A stretch of 64,000 nt of DNA from Methanomassiliicoccales archaeon (lineage in GTDB: Archaea > Thermoplasmatota > Thermoplasmata > Methanomassiliicoccales > UBA472), in the NCBI GenBank assembly GCA_026394395.1, contig JAPKYK010000001.1, forward strand, positions 62,001-126,000, written 5' to 3'. The notes beneath the pieces were generated by a model that did not search any database, was not told the DNA's origin, and saw nothing but the letters and a program-made list of their open reading frames with translations. How positions within the stretch are numbered: the stretch's first letter is position 1; each line of letters starts with the position of its first letter. Both the position numbers and the translations under genes were made by a program. This document shows positions 59,634 through 64,000 of this stretch, one piece after another.

Positions 59634-60542
59634 CTACCAGCCGCGCTCCTGCATCCGCTGCTCCTTGGTCAGGGTGGAGATCTCTATGCCATGCATGGCC
59701 TCTCCTAGTCCCCGGGACACCTCAGCGATGACCTTGGGGTCGTCGAAGTGTGTGACCGCCTCCACGATGGCCTTGGCTCTGACCGCCGGGTCATTGCTCT
59801 TGAAGATGCCGGAACCGACGAACACCCCGTCGCTTCCCAGCTGCATCATGAGAGCGGCGTCCGCAGGTGTAGCGATTCCGCCGGCGGCGAAGTTGATGAC
59901 CGACAAGCGCTGCAGACCGGCGACCTCCTTGACCAGATAGAACGGGGCCTCGATCTGCCTGGCGATCACGGCCAGCTCAGCGTCCTCCTTGCCCTTCAGT
60001 TCGCGTACCTTGCCCATGATTATGCGCTGGTGGCGCACCGCCTCGATGATGTTGCCGGTGCCTGGCTCTCCCTTGGTCCGGACCATGGCCGCACCTTCGT
60101 CGATGCGCCTGAGGGCCTCGCCCAGGTCCCTGGCCCCGCAGACGAAGGGGACGGTAAAGCCCTTCTTCACCACGTGCATGAACGGGTCGGCCGGCGTCAG
60201 CACCTCCGACTCATCGATCATATCGACGCCCAGGGACTCGAGCACCTGGGCTTCCACGAAATGCCCTATGCGGCACTTGGCCATGACCGGTATGGTGACC
60301 GAGTCCATGATCTCCAGGACCTTGACCGGGTTGGCCATGCGGGCCACCCCGCCCTGCGCCCTAATGTCGGCGGGCACCCTTTCCAGGGCCATAACGGCCA
60401 CCGCGCCGGCCTCCTCCGCTATCCTGGCCTGCTCGGCATTGGTCACGTCCATGACCACTCCGCCCTGCTGCATCTTGGCGAAACCGCGTTTTACTAGCTC
60501 AGTGCCGTGTCGCAGTCCGGATAGGTCCAACTTGAACACCAT
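59634..60542 (-). CDS. pdxS: Pyridoxal 5'-phosphate synthase subunit PdxS
   Basis: 302 aa. PdxS builds PLP from ribose 5-phosphate, glyceraldehyde 3-phosphate and ammonia from Pdx[72 protein letters not shown] (in parts), and VVNFAAGG-like [29 protein letters not shown] mark the (beta-alpha)8 fold and lysine active sites. ATG 60542 is chosen with GGTGAG closely upstream. Confidence 0.96.
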   Translation of the reverse strand: MVFKLDLSGLRHGTELVKRGFAKMQQGGVVMDVTNAEQARIAEEAGAVAVMALERVPADIRAQGGVARMANPVKVLEIMDSVTIPVMAKCRIGHFVEAQVLESLGVDMIDESEVLTPADPFMHVVKKGFTVPFVCGARDLGEALRRIDEGAAMVRTKGEPGTGNIIEAVRHQRIIMGKVRELKGKEDAELAVIARQIEAPFYLVKEVAGLQRLSVINFAAGGIATPADAALMMQLGSDGVFVGSGIFKSNDPAVRAKAIVEAVTHFDDPKVIAEVSRGLGEAMHGIEISTLTKEQRMQERGW

Positions 60543-60664
60543 TTTGCTCACCAAATTGGCTTACCTGCAGGGCTTTATTTATCACTTTTCCCAATCATCC
60601 CCAGCAAAGTTGGCATTCAGGCGGTCAGAAAAGCATAAAGACGTTGCGGACCTTCATTGGCCCG

Positions 60665-61819
60665 ATGTTCGCCAAGAGAATGGAAGGCGTTCCCGAATCC
60701 GGGACCGTCAAGATCGCCAACCTGGTCAGCAAGCTGAAGGCTGAGGGAGTGGACATCATATCCTTTTCCATGGGCGAGCCAGACTTCCATACCCCCGACA
60801 ACATCAAGGAAGCCTGCGTGCGCTCCCTTGCTCGCGATTTCACCTATTACACCCCTTCCGCCGGCATCCCTGAGCTGAGGAAGGCCGTGGCGGAGAGGAG
60901 CCGCCAGGGCAACAAGATACCCTGCGAGGCCTCCAACGTCCTCATCACCCCCACCAAGCAGGCCATATTCATGACCATGCTGGCCATGGTGGACCACGGC
61001 GACGAGGTGATCGTCCCGGACATCGCCTGGGGGACCTTCGAGGCCTGCGCTAAGCTGGCCGGCGGTAACGTCCGGTACGCCAAACTCTCCCCGGAGAAGG
61101 CCTTCCGCATGACCCCGAAGAGCCTGGCCGAACAGATCACCAAAAAGACCAAGTTGGTGGTCCTGAACTCCCCCTCCAACCCCTGCGGGGCCGTGCTCAC
61201 CAAGGAGGACGTTAAGGGAGTGGCGGACCTGGCCAAGGACCACGACCTCTTCGTCCTGGCCGACGAGATATACGATCAGTTGGTGTTCGAGGGTGAGCAC
61301 ATCTCCATCTCCTCCCTGGACGGCATGTTCGAGAGGACCATCACCGTCAACGGTTTCTCCAAGACCTACGCCATGACCGGTTGGAGGGCCGGTTGGGCCA
61401 TCGCCCCCCCGCCCATCTTCAAGGAGCTCAACAAGCTGCAGACCCAGTCCATCACCTGCGTCACCTCCTTCGTGCAGGAGGCCTGCCTGGAGGCGCTGCG
61501 GGGGCCGCAGGGGTCCGTGACCAAGATGAAACAGGAGTTCAAGGCCCGCCGGGACCTGGTGCACTCCCTCATCGAGGCCATACCCGGCCTGGAATGCCCC
61601 ATGCCTAACGGGGCCTTCTACATGATGCCCTCCTACGCCCACGACATGACCTCGGAGGACATGGCCACCTACCTGTTGGAGGAAGCTCACGTCGCCGTCA
61701 CCCCTGGTTCGGCGTTCGGTCCGGCCGGAGAAGGACGCTTCCGTCTCTCCTACGCCGCCAGCCGTACGGACATCAAGGAAGGCATGGCCCGCATCGAGAA
61801 GGCCTTGGCCAAGCTGTGA
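60665..61819 (+). CDS. PLP-dependent aminotransferase class I (aspartate aminotransferase family)
   Basis: 384 aa. FSMGEPDFHTPDNIKEA, YTPSAGIPELRKAVAERS, LNSPSNPCGAVLTKEDV, FVLADEIYDQLVFEG and the PLP lysine in VNGFSKTYAMTGWRAGW (Schiff base) are classic fold-type I sites; the FRLSYAAS arginine binds the carboxylate. The substrate (Asp, aromatic or other) is not set. GCATAAAG about 30 nt before the ATG may be box A. Confidence 0.92.
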   Translation: MFAKRMEGVPESGTVKIANLVSKLKAEGVDIISFSMGEPDFHTPDNIKEACVRSLARDFTYYTPSAGIPELRKAVAERSRQGNKIPCEASNVLITPTKQAIFMTMLAMVDHGDEVIVPDIAWGTFEACAKLAGGNVRYAKLSPEKAFRMTPKSLAEQITKKTKLVVLNSPSNPCGAVLTKEDVKGVADLAKDHDLFVLADEIYDQLVFEGEHISISSLDGMFERTITVNGFSKTYAMTGWRAGWAIAPPPIFKELNKLQTQSITCVTSFVQEACLEALRGPQGSVTKMKQEFKARRDLVHSLIEAIPGLECPMPNGAFYMMPSYAHDMTSEDMATYLLEEAHVAVTPGSAFGPAGEGRFRLSYAASRTDIKEGMARIEKALAKL

Positions 61820-61996
61820 TCAGTCCGGCGGCAGAAGGTTCGGGATGCCGTCCTCGATGACGTAGGACGCCTGGCATTTTCCACAGACCAGACGCCCCTC
61901 GGCCACTTCGCCCCCATCCTCCCGCTCCACCACCAGGTCCAGCGGATGATGCTTGCAAACCGGACACGCCAGTATGTCCAAGAGGTCCTTCTTCAT
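61820..61996 (-). CDS. Trm112-like zinc-binding methyltransferase activator
   Basis: 58 aa. MKKDLLDILACPVCKHHPLD, LVCGKCQASYVIEDGIPNLL is the Trm112/UPF0434 zinc-binding fold. Trm112 holds partner SAM methyltransferases, including release-factor and tRNA methyltransferases such as the HemK2-like protein at 11224-11790. The stop adjoins the aminotransferase stop. Leaderless from TTATTATG at 62021-62028. Confidence 0.8.
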   Translation of the reverse strand: MKKDLLDILACPVCKHHPLDLVVEREDGGEVAEGRLVCGKCQASYVIEDGIPNLLPPD

Positions 61997-62018
61997 CAGC
62001 TTTGACCAACGTCAAGGG

Positions 62019-62034
62019 CGCATAATAACCTTTC
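62019..62034. promoter_or_regulatory. Box A identical to the one at 11809 (CGCATAATAACCTTTC)
   Basis: The 16 bases equal 11809-11824. On the minus strand TTATTATG lies 25-32 nt before the Trm112-like start (61996). On the plus strand the threonine aldolase start is 64 nt away and seems to use ACTATTTATC at 62053-62062. Confidence 0.5.
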
Positions 62035-62097
62035 ATCATGGTCTGGTCGCTAACTATTTATCTGATTCTCCACATCGAGCGGCCTGGAGAGATGCAT

Positions 62098-63132
62098 ATG
62101 CGCCGATTGGACCTTAGGAGCGACACGTTCACCCTGCCTACGAAGGAGATGCTGGATAGCATACCGTCCGCTGACCTGGGGGACGATGTGGAGGGAGAGG
62201 ACCCCACGGTGAACCAGCTACAGGACACGGCGGCCAAGATGTTCGGGACCGAGGGCGCCCTGCTGGTGGCCAGCGGCACCATGGGCAACCTAGTATCCCT
62301 GATGTCCCATTGCCAGAGGGGCGACGAGATCATCCTGGAGAACGACGCGCACATCTACTATTATGAGCTGGGCGGAATGTCCGCCATCGTCGGGGCCATT
62401 CCCCGGCTCATCAAGGGCAACAGGGGCAAGTTCACACCGGCCCAGCTGGAAGAGAGCATCCGCCATGCGGACCTTCATTATCCAACGACCAGGCTGGTGT
62501 GCATCGAGAACACCCACAACCGGGGCGGTGGCACGGTGTGGACACCGAAGGAGGTGGCGGAGGTGGCCAAGGTCGCCCACGAGCACGGCCTGAAGATGCA
62601 CTGCGACGGCGCCCGTATATTCAACGCCGCGGTGGCGTTGGACGTGGACGTGAAGGATTACATGAAGCACCTGGACAGCCTGAGCTTCTGCCTGTCCAAG
62701 GGACTGTCCTGCCCGGTCGGGTCGGTCGTGGTGGGGAGCAAGGAGTTCATCGAGGAGGCTCGCAGGAACCGCAAGATGGTGGGCGGGGGGATGCGTCAGG
62801 CCGGCATCATCGCCGCTCCCGGCATAATCGGTCTGACGAAGATGGTAGACCGGCTGAAGGAGGACCACCAGAACGCCAGGAGGCTGGCTGAGGGGCTGAA
62901 CACCCTCCCAGGGGTCAAGGTGGATATGGACGCAGTACAGACCAACATCGTGCTGGCCGACATCACCGGGACCGGCTGGGATGTGGACTATTTCGTCAGC
63001 CGGGCCTGCAAGATCGGGGTCCTGGTGTTCGAGTTCGGCAACACCAAGGCCCGTTTCGTCACCCATTACGGCATCGAGCCGGAGGACGTCGACGAGGCCG
63101 TGGCCCGCCTGAGGCGCCTGTTAAGCCATTGA
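62098..63132 (+). CDS. ltaE: L-threonine aldolase (low specificity)
   Basis: 344 aa. Splits L-threonine or L-allo-threonine to glycine and acetaldehyde. LRSDTFTLPTKEMLDSI, YGLGDDVEGEDPTVNQLQ-like DLGDDVEGEDPTVNQLQ, ASGTMGNLVSLM, IENTHNRGGGTVW, HCDGARIFNAAVALDV and the PLP lysine in FCLSKGLSCPVGSVVVGS are all present. ATG 62098 is preferred over 62092 and 62038 because GGAGAG lies 6 nt upstream. Confidence 0.93.
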   Translation: MRRLDLRSDTFTLPTKEMLDSIPSADLGDDVEGEDPTVNQLQDTAAKMFGTEGALLVASGTMGNLVSLMSHCQRGDEIILENDAHIYYYELGGMSAIVGAIPRLIKGNRGKFTPAQLEESIRHADLHYPTTRLVCIENTHNRGGGTVWTPKEVAEVAKVAHEHGLKMHCDGARIFNAAVALDVDVKDYMKHLDSLSFCLSKGLSCPVGSVVVGSKEFIEEARRNRKMVGGGMRQAGIIAAPGIIGLTKMVDRLKEDHQNARRLAEGLNTLPGVKVDMDAVQTNIVLADITGTGWDVDYFVSRACKIGVLVFEFGNTKARFVTHYGIEPEDVDEAVARLRRLLSH

Positions 63133-63252
63133 AGGCATGGAAACCTATTTCAGCCCGGGGTTTTTACCCTCTCAGGCCGGAACTCAGGATATACCGCGGG
63201 GCCGGCGGGGAATACATATCTTCCGATGCGCATTAACAATAAAGGGATTCAC

Positions 63253-64000
63253 TTGAGCAGGAGACTTTTCACGGTCGGTCCGGTGGAGGTTTTCCCGGAC
63301 ACACTTGATTCGATGAACAGGGGCATGATGGTCCACCGGGGCAAGGACTACCAGGACCTGCAGCACGGGGTGGTGGAGAAGCTGCACAAGATGCTGGACA
63401 TCGACATGGAGATATACCTTGCGCCGGCCTCGGCCTCGGGGTTCCTGGAGGGCTGCGTGCGCAGCGCCGTGGACACCAAGATGTGCGGCCTTTCCAACGG
63501 CTCCTTCGGCGACCGCTGGCAGCTGATCGGCCAGGAGAACGGTAAGCAGGTGCAGAAGATCAACGGGGAGTGGGGCAAGGCGTTGCGCAGATCGCACGTG
63601 GCCGGAAAGCTGGAGAAGGACGTGGAGGCGGTTACAGTGGTGTCGAACGAATCGTCCACCGGCGTCCTGAACCCCATCGCCGAGATCGTGGAGGGCGTGA
63701 GGGAGCAGAGCGAGGCCCTCATGATGGTGGACGGCGTGACCTCCGTGGGTGCCGTGGACCTGAAGCTGCGGAAGCTAAACTTGGACGCCCTGGTGTTCGG
63801 CAGCCAGAAGGCTTTAGCGCTACCGCCGGGCCTGGCCGTGGTCTGCGTCTCCTCCCGACTAATGGAGAAGGCGGCCAAGGTCAAGAACCGCGGCTACTAC
63901 CTGGACCTCATCCAGTACAAGAAGCTGGCCGACAAGGACCTGCCGCTGACCACGCCTCCGGTGTCCCTGATGTACGGGTTGAACTACCAGCTGGACAAGA
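63253..64000 (+). CDS. Class V aminotransferase (alanine-glyoxylate/serine-pyruvate type), 3' end outside window
   Basis: At least 249 residues, cut by the right edge. RRLFTVGPVEVFPDTLDSMNRGMMVHRGKDYQDLQ, ASASGFLEGCVRSAVD, VVSNESSTGVLNPIAEIVEG, MMVDGVTSVGAVDLK and the PLP lysine in DALVFGSQKALALPPGLAVV mark a fold-type I class V enzyme that makes glycine, serine or alanine from keto acids. TTG 63253 has AGGGAT upstream and is the only start near the GPVxV beginning. Confidence 0.88.
   Translation, partial: MSRRLFTVGPVEVFPDTLDSMNRGMMVHRGKDYQDLQHGVVEKLHKMLDIDMEIYLAPASASGFLEGCVRSAVDTKMCGLSNGSFGDRWQLIGQENGKQVQKINGEWGKALRRSHVAGKLEKDVEAVTVVSNESSTGVLNPIAEIVEGVREQSEALMMVDGVTSVGAVDLKLRKLNLDALVFGSQKALALPPGLAVVCVSSRLMEKAAKVKNRGYYLDLIQYKKLADKDLPLTTPPVSLMYGLNYQLDK

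Noticed and set aside
60617-61690. 357-codon minus-strand open frame opposite the aminotransferase
   Set aside because: Shadow frame; the aminotransferase has full PLP motifs.
1-64000. CRISPR array, rRNA, complete insertion sequence, selenocysteine or pyrrolysine readthrough
   Set aside because: No regular repeat-spacer pattern, no rRNA-like segment, no transposase and no in-frame stop inside a recognised domain was found.

Overview
The window is archaeal DNA, most likely from the Thermoplasmatota (a Methanomassiliicoccales-like or related lineage; the exact order cannot be fixed from the sequence). Markers are GatD/GatE transamidosome subunits, RPA with its RPA-associated protein, ribosomal protein S17e, RNA polymerase subunit K (Rpb6), PurP, an archaeal NFACT/RqcH, an HVO_0476-type zinc protein, TATA-like box A promoters 22-32 nt upstream of many leaderless starts, and tRNAs lacking introns. 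The DNA is moderately GC-rich and densely packed. Hydrogenase maturation genes (hypB at the left edge, hypE at 31 kb) suggest an anaerobic, H2-metabolising life style.

Layout. 1-8 kb: a hypB fragment, then a 2410-residue membrane-anchored beta-helix surface protein. 8-17 kb: gatD-gatE, a HemK-like methyltransferase, a tightly overlapping rhomboid / metallo-beta-lactamase / HVO_0476 / pcm cluster, a HAD phosphatase, a TraB-like protein, thyX and rps17e. 17-22 kb: rqcH flanked by tRNA-Arg and tRNA-Thr, then a second beta-helix surface protein and a frameshifted DUF1015 gene. 22-32 kb: a DUF362 ferredoxin protein, the aguB-aguA agmatine-to-putrescine pair, small and HEAT-repeat proteins, tRNA-Val, a large secreted metalloprotease, a VIT-like transporter, a methyltransferase and hypE. 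32-36 kb: an MMPL exporter facing a TrmB-type regulator with a palindromic operator candidate between them. 36-48 kb (the most accessory-looking part): tRNA-Arg, two small ORFs, a SemiSWEET, an ArsR regulator, DUF2284, Fpg, membrane proteins, arsA with a vicinal-cysteine partner, a heliorhodopsin, an ACT-ACT-metallo-beta-lactamase fusion, an exported beta-propeller protein followed by a membrane-anchored HTH regulator, and a 15-codon lysine-rich micro-ORF with its own promoter and hairpins. 48-64 kb (housekeeping): an RNase J-like protein, IPMI/homoaconitase, rpoK-rps2-memo, RPA operon, purP, pdxS, aminotransferases, threonine aldolase and a Trm112-like protein.

The most interesting points are the heliorhodopsin with all key residues intact, the beta-propeller / membrane HTH pair (the regulator seems to use a CTG start), the ACT-ACT-MBL fusion, the micro-ORF transcript, and repeated use of one palindromic box A to drive two divergent leaderless genes. 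No CRISPR array, insertion sequence, rRNA or replication origin was seen.
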